From Gemmataceae bacterium (GTDB lineage Bacteria > Planctomycetota > Planctomycetia > Gemmatales > Gemmataceae): a DNA stretch of 5,877 nucleotides. The stretch lies in NCBI GenBank assembly GCA_025056835.1, contig JANWVS010000155.1, forward strand, positions 1-5,877, in the 5' to 3' direction. Positions 1-5,877 of this stretch are shown here, in pieces. A model generated the notes under the pieces. It did no database searches. It was not told where the DNA came from and worked only from the letters and a program-made list of their open reading frames with translations. The translations under genes and the position numbers were made by a program. Numbering within the stretch: position 1 is the stretch's first letter; each line of letters begins with the position of its first letter.

Positions 1-86
1 AACCCCCGGCCTACGCATCAGCGCAAATGACCGCGCCGTCGAGGCGGCTGCTTCTAGCCAGTGTATGGATTGCCGAGAGCAGTTTT

Positions 87-100
87 CGATTTGCATATCG
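87..100. promoter_or_regulatory. Operator-like imperfect palindrome overlapping the possible -35 element
   Basis: CGATTTGCATATCG equals its own reverse complement at 12 of 14 positions, mismatching only at positions 5 and 10 of the site. It has CGAT/ATCG arms and a central TGCA. It covers the candidate -35 hexamer at 91-96, where a dimeric repressor or activator could act. The binding protein is unknown, and a single short palindrome can arise by chance. Confidence 0.25.
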
Positions 101-118
101 TTGCACATGACCTATAGT
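91..118 (+). promoter_or_regulatory. Possible sigma-70-type promoter for the kinase-REC-HD-GYP gene
   Basis: TATAGT at 113-118 matches the -10 consensus at five of six bases. TTGCAT at 91-96 is a weak -35 candidate with a 16-base spacer. Transcription would begin near 125, giving a leader of roughly 30 bases before the ATG at 154. The region from about 80 to 140 is clearly richer in A and T than the coding DNA around it, as expected of a promoter in a high-GC genome. No strong Shine-Dalgarno sequence precedes the ATG. The -35 match is poor, and planctomycete promoters are not well enough defined for a firm call. Positions 1-80 contain nothing else I can assign. Confidence 0.3.
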
Positions 119-153
119 TTCATGTTGGAAACAATCAAAAGCGGTACCAGACC

Positions 154-2478
154 ATGATCCAGCAGCGACCCCCTTTTTCGCCCCTAAGTTGGGGACGCGA
201 TGGTAAACCGCGCTCGCGCTCCGCCGGCCGGAACGGCCGCCCCTCGAGTCTGAGCGATGGCTGCCCTGCCGCGCCGCCGTTGCTTCAACACTGGCTCGAC
301 GAAGCATACGTCCTTGCCGAAGACTGGTACTTACTTTCTCCCGAAATTCGCGCCGAAGCATCCGCCCTGACCGAACCGGAACCGCTGACCCAATGGCTGG
401 TGGCCCACAATCTCTTGACTGAGTACCAGGCAGCCCGGCTCTTGGCGGGCACGACGCTGGGCTTGGTGTTGGGCAGCTATCGCGTGCTCAACCGCCTGGG
501 AGCCGGCGGCATGGGCGTCGTTTTTCTGGCCGAGCACATTCGCATGCGCCGGCAAGTGGCCATCAAGGTCCTGCCGATGCATTTCGACCAGGACCAGCGG
601 CTGCTGCACCGCTTCCTGACCGAAATGCGCACCGTGGCCCAACTTCAGCACCCGAACATCGTCTACGCCATCGATGCCGGCGAGTGTGCCGCGCCCGACA
701 ATTCCGACACGATTCTCCATTATTTCGTAATGGAATACGTCCCCGGCACCGACCTCGACGACCTGGTCCAGACGCAGGGACCTCTTACGCTGGCCAAGAC
801 CGCCGACCTGACCTATCAAATCGCCTCGGCCCTCGCCGAGGCCAATAAGCACCACCTCGTGCATCGCGACATCAAGCCATCCAACATCCAAGTGACCCCC
901 GAAGGGCAAGCCAAGTTGCTCGACTTTGGTTTGGCCCGCAGTCTAGGCCATCAGCTGACCGAACCGGGCGTGCTGCTGGGCACGCTCGACTACATCGCCC
1001 CCGAACAAATTCGCGACGCCCACAACGTCGATATTCGCGCCGACCTGTACGGGTTGGGTGGGGTCATATTTTGGTGCTTGACCGGGGCGCCGCCGTTTCC
1101 GTCGGTCAATAACGTGTTCGATGTCGGCAATCGCTTCCAGCAAGCACCGCCGTCGCTTCGCGACCAGCGTCCCGAGTTGCCGCTGGCTTTCGACACGATC
1201 GTTCGTCGCCTTCTCGCGGTCCAGCCGGAAGATCGCTTTCAGACGCCGCAGCAGCTGATGAGCGCCCTGATGCCATTCTTGCGCGAGCAAGGGCAAGACT
1301 TGCTTATGCCGACGCCGCCCACGACGACGTCACCCACGGTGTGTCTGGACGGCAGCCGTGGCGGTGCGCCGCAGCGCATCTTGATCGTCGACGACGAACC
1401 CGCCATTCGCACCCTCTGCCGAGCCGTCTTGCAGGCCGAAGGGATGTGCTGCGACGAATGCGGCGATGGCGACCAGGCGCTCACCATGGTGCGGCAGCAG
1501 CCGTACGATCTGATCTTGTGCGACGTCAACATGAAAGAAATGCCCGGCACCGAACTCTGCCGCAGGCTGCGCGAAGATCCCGCGGGTCCGAATCTCAAGC
1601 TCGTCATGATGTCGGGCGGTGTCAACGCCGACATCATGGCCCAGATGCTCCTGGCCGGCGCCGACGATTTCATCACCAAACCGTTCAGCGTCATTCAGTT
1701 GAAGGCTCGCGTCAAGGCCGCCCTGCGGCTCAAGGAAGCCCAGGACCGCGGCGACCTGCTCAACCGCCACCTGCAAAAAATCAACGAACAGCTCGAGCGC
1801 AACCTCGGCGACCGGGCCCAAGCCTTGGTAGCCGCGCGCAACGCCATGATCCTGGCCCTCGCCCGCCTGGTGGACCACCGCGTCGGCGACGACGGCGGCC
1901 GTCTTTACCGCATGCAGCGCTACGTTCGCGCCCTGGCCGAAGAAGCCGCCCGCACCAGCCATTTTGCCGGGCACATCGACGGCGCCTTTATCGAGCTGCT
2001 CGAAGCCTGCGCCCCGCTGCACGACATCGGCAAGATCGCCTTGCCGGACCATATCCTCCTCAAACCCACCAGGCTCGAAACTGAAGAGCGGCTGCAGATG
2101 CAAACCCACACCATCATCGGCGCCGAAACGATGCAGACCATCGCCAAGAAACACGGCTTCGAGCTACCGTTCCTGCAAATGGCGACGGAAGTCATCCGCC
2201 ATCACCACGAGCGCTACGACGGCAACGGCTACCCCGACCGCCTCGCCGGCGATAATATCCCGCTGGCCGCACGCATCGTGGCCATCGCCGACGTCTACGA
2301 TGCGCTGCGCACGCGCCGCACGTACAAGCCGGCCCTGTCGCACAACGCCGCCATGCAAGTCATGCTCCACGGCAGCCCGGGCCACTTCGACCCCGCTTTG
2401 CTCCACGTCTTTGAACGCCTGGGCGATGTCTTTGCCCGCATCTATCGTGAAAGTCAACAGGAAATGGCTGCGGCCTGA
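154..2478 (+). CDS. Ser/Thr protein kinase - response-regulator receiver - HD-GYP fusion protein
   Basis: This 774-residue protein has no membrane segment and is probably cytosolic. Residues 1-44 are basic and low in complexity. Residues 45-107 form a helper segment typical of planctomycete kinases. The Hanks kinase domain (about 108-376) has the GAGGMG loop (116-121), Lys138, Glu157, HRDIKPSN (Asp239, Asn244), DFG (257-259) and APE (282-284), so it should be active. A Thr/Pro-rich linker follows (387-395). The receiver domain (408-522) keeps Asp413, Asp414, phospho-acceptor Asp457, Ser487 and Lys509. A coiled-coil-like linker (about 523-560) leads to an HD-GYP domain (560-774) with HDIGK (623-627), His652, HHE (684-686), GYP (692-694) and Asp713. 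HD-GYP domains typically hydrolyse cyclic di-GMP. The first-helix ExxxH metal motif reads DDGGR (579-583), so His is replaced by Arg583 and activity may be changed. The ATG at 154 is the first in frame. It lacks a clear ribosome site, so a later start is possible, but all three domains would remain. Confidence 0.95.
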   Translation: MIQQRPPFSPLSWGRDGKPRSRSAGRNGRPSSLSDGCPAAPPLLQHWLDEAYVLAEDWYLLSPEIRAEASALTEPEPLTQWLVAHNLLTEYQAARLLAGTTLGLVLGSYRVLNRLGAGGMGVVFLAEHIRMRRQVAIKVLPMHFDQDQRLLHRFLTEMRTVAQLQHPNIVYAIDAGECAAPDNSDTILHYFVMEYVPGTDLDDLVQTQGPLTLAKTADLTYQIASALAEANKHHLVHRDIKPSNIQVTPEGQAKLLDFGLARSLGHQLTEPGVLLGTLDYIAPEQIRDAHNVDIRADLYGLGGVIFWCLTGAPPFPSVNNVFDVGNRFQQAPPSLRDQRPELPLAFDTIVRRLLAVQPEDRFQTPQQLMSALMPFLREQGQDLLMPTPPTTTSPTVCLDGSRGGAPQRILIVDDEPAIRTLCRAVLQAEGMCCDECGDGDQALTMVRQQPYDLILCDVNMKEMPGTELCRRLREDPAGPNLKLVMMSGGVNADIMAQMLLAGADDFITKPFSVIQLKARVKAALRLKEAQDRGDLLNRHLQKINEQLERNLGDRAQALVAARNAMILALARLVDHRVGDDGGRLYRMQRYVRALAEEAARTSHFAGHIDGAFIELLEACAPLHDIGKIALPDHILLKPTRLETEERLQMQTHTIIGAETMQTIAKKHGFELPFLQMATEVIRHHHERYDGNGYPDRLAGDNIPLAARIVAIADVYDALRTRRTYKPALSHNAAMQVMLHGSPGHFDPALLHVFERLGDVFARIYRESQQEMAAA

Positions 2479-2502
2479 CTCCGCGCCGGCCGACGCGACT
2501 GC

Positions 2503-2527
2503 GGCGCCCTTGTCGGACAACAGCGCC
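2503..2527. terminator. Possible bidirectional hairpin between convergent genes
   Basis: GGCGC (2503-2507) pairs with GCGCC (2523-2527), and an inner TTGT (2510-2513) pairs with ACAA (2517-2520) around a CGG loop, separated from the outer stem by a two-by-two internal loop. It lies in the 75-base gap between the two convergent stop codons and could serve both strands. There is no T-run on either side, so it is not a classical intrinsic terminator. It may only slow polymerase or protect the 3' ends. Confidence 0.3.
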
Positions 2528-2553
2528 TAGGGCCTTCGCCGGCACGACGCCGA

Positions 2554-4824
2554 TCATTCCTCCGCTTCCACTCGTGCCAGGGCCTCGGCAAAGTCGGCCA
2601 CCCGGCGGTAGCCGGCCTCACCGGCCATGAGCCGCATCAGACAAGCCCTGGCGTCGTCCGGCAGATCAGCTTGCAAGGCCGCCGGTGGCTCGTGCGGACG
2701 GATTTTGCGGCCGTCCAAGGCCAACGCGACAACCTGGCGCAACAACAGCAAGGCCCGCTGCTCGTCGGCCCCGCCGGTGATCTGGCTGTCTTCGCTCTCG
2801 CTGGTCAAGGCGACGTCGGCGAGTTGGGCGCGGCCGTCGGTTTGAACCCAGACCAACGCCGGCGACAGCACGTGCGGCAGCGTGCCGTCGGCGCAGGCGG
2901 CCGCTAGCTCGCGCGCCAGGTCTTCCAACAGTACCCGGGCCTCGGACCACTCCAGCACGCCTTCGCTGTGGATCAACTCCGGCAACGGACAGCCTTGCGG
3001 TGCCAGGATCGCGTCCCATTGCCAATCGCCCTGCCGGCCGCACGCCAGCCAGCGCAGGCGCGTCCGGCGCCCGATACTGCGCCGCGCGGCGTCGAGGGGC
3101 GCCGCCGTCGTCCCCCGCAACCACAAGAAAACGCGCCGACCCAGCGACACGTCTTCGCCCAGCAACACCTTGTCGCGCTCGGTCCAGCTCAAGGCGCCGC
3201 GGACCGTGAAGCCGGCGATCGACTCAGGCAGCGCAGCACCGGCAGGCATGGCGGGCCGCATGCGTCGGCCGCCGAGAAACGAGAGCAGCCAACCGCCGCT
3301 GCCGGAAAGAGCCTGACGCGGTGGCGGCCGCGTGGCGTGGGCCACGCGCGTGCCCGAGACCAGCTCGTGGAGGCCGCGCCATTGGTTGCGGGCACGCATC
3401 GGGGTGCACATCGCCGCGGCACCGACGGCGGACCAGAGCCACCCCGCGATCCCGGCGGTCTCGTCCGAGAGCTGCCCGGTCCACTGCCCCACGGCCGCCA
3501 GGACCGCTCCCAGGCCCCAGAAACCATAGCAGACCAGCGAGCGCACCAGGACCGCTCCCCAGCCCGGCGGCTCCATCCACGACAGCGCCGTGACGCGCAG
3601 CCGCAGGAGCGCCTTGCCCAGCGAGGCCCCGGCGCTGGCCTCAGTGATCGTGAAGTACGCGATAAACGACCCGGCCAGGACGAGCTGGTCGATCAGGTTC
3701 GCCAACCGTGACGGCACGAACGACGCCATCACCGCCAAGGCGAGCTGTCCCACGAGCCAGATCAGCCCCGCGTCGAGGACGAACGCCGCCGTCCGCTTCA
3801 GCAGCCCTGTCTGCGTCAGCGGCCCCGGCTTGACGTGCAGCAGTGCCTGCCGCAGTTCTTCCAGGTTGGCGTAGCGCCGCGCCAGGTCGCGCTCCAGGCC
3901 GCGGCGCACGACACGCTCCAGGGCGAGGGGCACCTTCGGATTGAGGCTGCGCAACGACGGCAGCGGATCGCTCACGATCCGGGCCAGCGTCGCCGTCGGG
4001 TCCGAACCCCAAAAGGGCGGCTTGCCGGTCAACAGATAGAACAGCGTCGCCGCCACTGAATAAACGTCGGTCTGCTGCTGAATGTTCTCGCCGCGCACCT
4101 GTTCGGGCGAGGCGAAATGCGGCGTGCCCACGAAGGCGCCGGTCTTAGTGAGATGGGCTTCCTTGACCAACGACTTGGCCAGACCGAAATCGCCGACCTT
4201 GACGCGGCCGTCGCTTTCGAGAAAACAGTTCGACGGCTTAACGTCGCGATGGATGATCTCCAGCCGGTGCGCTGCCTGAAGGCCCTCAATGACGTCGAGA
4301 ATCTTGGCGATGGCCTCCTCCGGCGGCAGCGGGCCTCGGCGCTCCACCAAGTCCTTGAGGCTGGAGCCTTCCATCAGTTCCATGACGATGTAAGGCCAGC
4401 CGCCGTCGTTGTCGGTCTTGATGACGAAAACGCAGCGCGGGTGGGTCAACATGCTGGCGATCAGGCCTTCCTGGCGAAAGCGCTCGACGGCGTCGGCCGA
4501 GGCAGCGAACGATGCGCTGATCACCTTCACCGCCACACGACGCCCGGTACCGATCTCCTCGGCTTCGTAGACCGTCCCCATGCCGCCGGCGCCCAACTGG
4601 CGAAGCAGCCGGTAATCTCCGAGGCGCTCCGGCACGGCTGGTTGGGCCGGAGGCACCACGCTCAGGGTCGACGGCAAGACCGTCGGGGCGTCCGGATCGT
4701 GGTCGGCGGGCGTCGGGGTCTTGGCCCCGGTCAGGGGAGCACCGCAATACGAACAGAACGACGGGCGCTCCGCGAGGTACTCGAGCGTGCGGCGGCATTG
4801 GTTGCAAAGGACCTGCATCGCCAT
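2554..4824 (-). CDS. Membrane-anchored Ser/Thr protein kinase: zinc ribbon - kinase - RDD - pseudokinase
   Basis: The protein has 756 residues from the ATG at 4824. A zinc ribbon opens it, with two CxxC pairs (Cys7/Cys10 and Cys24/Cys27), then a Thr/Pro-rich linker. The Hanks kinase domain (about 71-330) has GAGGMG (78-83), Lys100, Glu119, HRDVKPSN (Asp194, Asn199), DFG (212-214) and SPE (239-241), a complete catalytic set. An RDD-family membrane region (340-494) shows about four hydrophobic helices (346-369, 377-393, 423-448, 457-475), a GKALLRLRV-type motif near 403 and a WRGLHELVSGT motif near 482. Residues 535-756 resemble a second kinase domain without catalytic residues. An even helix count would put both kinase-like domains in the cytoplasm. 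The ATG lies 10 bases after the epimerase stop, suggesting co-transcription. Other possible starts are the ATG at 4818 and a TTG at 4842 that would overlap the epimerase; no strong ribosome site decides. Substrates are unknown. Confidence 0.93.
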   Translation of the reverse strand: MAMQVLCNQCRRTLEYLAERPSFCSYCGAPLTGAKTPTPADHDPDAPTVLPSTLSVVPPAQPAVPERLGDYRLLRQLGAGGMGTVYEAEEIGTGRRVAVKVISASFAASADAVERFRQEGLIASMLTHPRCVFVIKTDNDGGWPYIVMELMEGSSLKDLVERRGPLPPEEAIAKILDVIEGLQAAHRLEIIHRDVKPSNCFLESDGRVKVGDFGLAKSLVKEAHLTKTGAFVGTPHFASPEQVRGENIQQQTDVYSVAATLFYLLTGKPPFWGSDPTATLARIVSDPLPSLRSLNPKVPLALERVVRRGLERDLARRYANLEELRQALLHVKPGPLTQTGLLKRTAAFVLDAGLIWLVGQLALAVMASFVPSRLANLIDQLVLAGSFIAYFTITEASAGASLGKALLRLRVTALSWMEPPGWGAVLVRSLVCYGFWGLGAVLAAVGQWTGQLSDETAGIAGWLWSAVGAAAMCTPMRARNQWRGLHELVSGTRVAHATRPPPRQALSGSGGWLLSFLGGRRMRPAMPAGAALPESIAGFTVRGALSWTERDKVLLGEDVSLGRRVFLWLRGTTAAPLDAARRSIGRRTRLRWLACGRQGDWQWDAILAPQGCPLPELIHSEGVLEWSEARVLLEDLARELAAACADGTLPHVLSPALVWVQTDGRAQLADVALTSESEDSQITGGADEQRALLLLRQVVALALDGRKIRPHEPPAALQADLPDDARACLMRLMAGEAGYRRVADFAEALARVEAEE

Positions 4825-4834
4825 GACTCGGTGC

Positions 4835-5683
4835 TCACGCAAATTGCTTCCATTTCTGGGTCAGGAAGGCCAACCCCTGGGTGTACACTTCCTCCGGCGA
4901 AGGGAACAGGTCGCGCCAGACCCTCGTCGCCGCCGCCAGCGCCGGCAGGGCCCGCCCGAAGGCTTCGATCACCAGCCAGCCGTCGTACTTCACTTCGCGC
5001 AGGGCGCGGAAGGTCTCGTCCCAGTGGACCATGCCGGTGCCGGGCGTGCCCCGATCGCTCTCACTGATGTGAACGTGGCCGAAGTGCGGATGCAGCTCCT
5101 TGATCGCCCGGGCCGCGTTCTTTTCCTCGATGTTGGCATGAAACGTGTCGTACATGGTCTTGAACGAGGGATGAGCGACGCGCTGCACCAACTCCTTGGC
5201 TTGGGCCGCGGTCGTGAGAAAGTAGCACTCGAAACGATTGAGATACTCGATGCAGAGCGTGACCTTGTGCTGCTGGGCAATCTCGGCCGACTGCCGCATG
5301 ACATCGACGCAGCGTTTCTTCTCGTCTTCCGTCGGCGGTTCGCCGGAGAAGACCGCAAGCGGCGAGTGATACGGCCCGCAGAGGTTCTCGCCGCCGAGGA
5401 TGGCCGTCATTTCAATGGCCCACTTGTGCCGCTCGACCGCCGCCTTGCGCACCGCGGCATCCGGGCTGATGGGGTTGGACTCCGGCCCGACGACGGTGAC
5501 GGTGGTGCAGCCCAAGCCCTGGTTTTTCAACTCGGCGGCGATCTTCCGGTAATGGGCGGCGTCGCCCTCGAACAACGGGATCTCGACGCCGTCGAAACCC
5601 GTCTGCTTCAACTTGGCGAGCAAGGGAAAATGCTCCTCGCCGACGTGCGTAGTCCAGAGCAAAAGGTTCATGCCGGTCTTCAT
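4835..5683 (-). CDS. D-tagatose/D-allulose 3-epimerase-family sugar epimerase (TIM barrel)
   Basis: This 282-residue soluble protein belongs to the AP-endonuclease-2-like sugar isomerase/epimerase family, metal-dependent TIM barrels that interconvert ketoses at C3. The four family metal ligands are visible as Glu146, Asp179, His205 and Glu240. The substrate-contacting residues match as Glu152, His182 and Arg211. All seven lie at a constant offset of six from the residues I recall for Pseudomonas cichorii D-tagatose 3-epimerase (152, 185, 211, 246; 158, 188, 217). Motifs NRFE (149-152), DTFHANIEE (179-187) and WDE (221-223) fit the same enzyme. The ATG at 5683 is chosen because AAGGA lies nine bases upstream and the protein then begins at the first barrel strand. 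Reading further upstream would run over the ComM tail in another frame. The gene sits 64 bases after that tail and 10 bases before the kinase. The true sugar substrate cannot be read from sequence; hydroxypyruvate isomerase-like activity is a less likely alternative. Confidence 0.9.
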   Translation of the reverse strand: MKTGMNLLLWTTHVGEEHFPLLAKLKQTGFDGVEIPLFEGDAAHYRKIAAELKNQGLGCTTVTVVGPESNPISPDAAVRKAAVERHKWAIEMTAILGGENLCGPYHSPLAVFSGEPPTEDEKKRCVDVMRQSAEIAQQHKVTLCIEYLNRFECYFLTTAAQAKELVQRVAHPSFKTMYDTFHANIEEKNAARAIKELHPHFGHVHISESDRGTPGTGMVHWDETFRALREVKYDGWLVIEAFGRALPALAAATRVWRDLFPSPEEVYTQGLAFLTQKWKQFA

Positions 5684-5692
5684 GGCGGTCGA

Positions 5693-5697
5693 TCCTT
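5693..5697 (-). promoter_or_regulatory. Ribosome binding site fixing the epimerase start
   Basis: On the minus strand AAGGA lies nine bases before the ATG at 5683. It favours this start over the ATG at 5671 four codons later and over any longer reading frame upstream. Confidence 0.6.
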
Positions 5698-5747
5698 GCT
5701 GGTTGGAGAAAGTGTTCCTGCGGACACGCCGTATTGTATGGATGCCG

Positions 5748-5877
5748 TCACCGCTTCCACAGCTTTCGATCGAGGCTGCGATAGCTGATCGCCTCGGAGA
5801 TGTGCGGCGCCCGAATCGCTTGGGAATCGTCGAGGTCGGCAATGGTTCGGGCGACGCGCAACACACGGTCGTGGGCA
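5748..5877 (-). CDS. comM: C-terminal end of a YifB/ComM-type Mg-chelatase-like AAA+ ATPase (partial)
   Basis: Only the last 42 codons and the TGA (5748-5750) lie inside the window; the gene continues beyond 5877. The peptide carries [13 protein letters not shown], then an acidic/Ala stretch, [13 protein letters not shown] and a short basic tail. This is the characteristic end of YifB/ComM proteins (Mg_chelatase C-terminal domain), where a helical lid follows the AAA+ core. In bacteria with characterised ComM the protein is a hexameric helicase that aids branch migration during natural transformation. The family is widespread, including in species not known to be transformable, so the role here is open. 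It is upstream of, and co-directional with, the epimerase gene. The assignment rests on a short but distinctive tail. Confidence 0.8.
   Translation of the reverse strand, partial: AHDRVLRVARTIADLDDSQAIRAPHISEAISYRSLDRKLWKR

Noticed and set aside
46..59. GGCT-6-AGCC hairpin as a terminator of an upstream gene
   Set aside because: The stem is only four base pairs with no T-run, and no upstream gene can be identified.
2..157. Open frame entering from the left edge and ending in an ATGA overlap with the fusion gene
   Set aside because: The 51 residues are unrecognisable, and from about position 60 the codons lose the high GC third-position bias, so this looks like non-coding upstream DNA by chance open.
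181..194. CCCC-6-GGGG hairpin early in the fusion gene as a translational regulator
   Set aside because: A four-pair stem in high-GC coding DNA is expected by chance, and nothing else supports it.
1330..2154. Long minus-strand open frame of 274 codons
   Set aside because: It is antisense to the receiver and HD-GYP coding region, whose motifs are unambiguous on the plus strand.
2968..3711. Plus-strand open frame of 247 codons
   Set aside because: Its composition is Arg/Pro/Ala/Gln-rich with no domain, and it lies antisense to the RDD and pseudokinase region.
154..5683. Kinases plus epimerase as a new antiphage or toxin-type defence system
   Set aside because: There is no nuclease, toxin, effector or mobile-element signature, and clusters of Hanks kinases are ordinary in planctomycete genomes; signalling is the simpler reading.
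5733..5738. TACAAT on the minus strand as a -10 box for a separate epimerase promoter
   Set aside because: No acceptable -35 hexamer lies 16-18 bases upstream; read-through from the ComM gene is equally plausible.
4721..5788. Long plus-strand open frame of 355 codons
   Set aside because: It is antisense to the epimerase and the kinase start, shows no recognisable domain, and reflects the high-GC codon bias of the real genes.
5684..5866. N-terminal extension of the epimerase reading frame up to 5866
   Set aside because: The same bases encode the YifB/ComM tail in another frame down to 5748, and AAGGA plus the barrel start place the epimerase start at 5683.

Overview
The window looks like chromosomal DNA of a high-GC bacterium, most likely a planctomycete. 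This is an inference. It rests on two large Hanks-type Ser/Thr kinases in under 6 kb, on the N-terminal helper segment that precedes many planctomycete kinase domains (residues 77-105 of the first gene, running into the glycine-rich loop), and on a zinc ribbon/kinase/RDD membrane protein. No RNA gene, insertion sequence, CRISPR array or attachment site was found, and no gene-free stretch exceeds about 150 bases.

Layout. Positions 1-153 are a relatively AT-rich upstream region with a possible promoter and an operator-like palindrome. Positions 154-2478 (+) encode a 774-residue cytosolic fusion of Ser/Thr kinase, response-regulator receiver and HD-GYP phosphodiesterase-type domains. A 75-base convergent gap (2479-2553) holds one weak hairpin. 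Reading the other way, three minus-strand genes follow one another closely in the order of transcription: the last 42 codons of a YifB/ComM-type Mg-chelatase-like ATPase (5748-5877, cut by the window edge), a D-tagatose/D-allulose 3-epimerase-family TIM barrel enzyme (4835-5683), and a 756-residue zinc ribbon/Ser-Thr kinase/RDD membrane protein with a C-terminal degenerate kinase domain (2554-4824). Gaps of 64 and 10 bases suggest that at least the epimerase and the kinase share a transcript.

How the genes may work together. The plus-strand protein could join three signalling currencies in one chain: Ser/Thr phosphorylation, Asp phosphorylation and cyclic di-GMP breakdown. The minus-strand kinase appears membrane-anchored, with an active kinase and a pseudokinase on either side of a four-helix RDD segment. 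Nothing in the sequence shows that the two kinases act in one pathway; they are simply tail to tail. The two most notable points are the kinase-REC-HD-GYP fusion with an altered first metal-binding helix, and the kinase-RDD-pseudokinase whose two N-lobes align without a gap.
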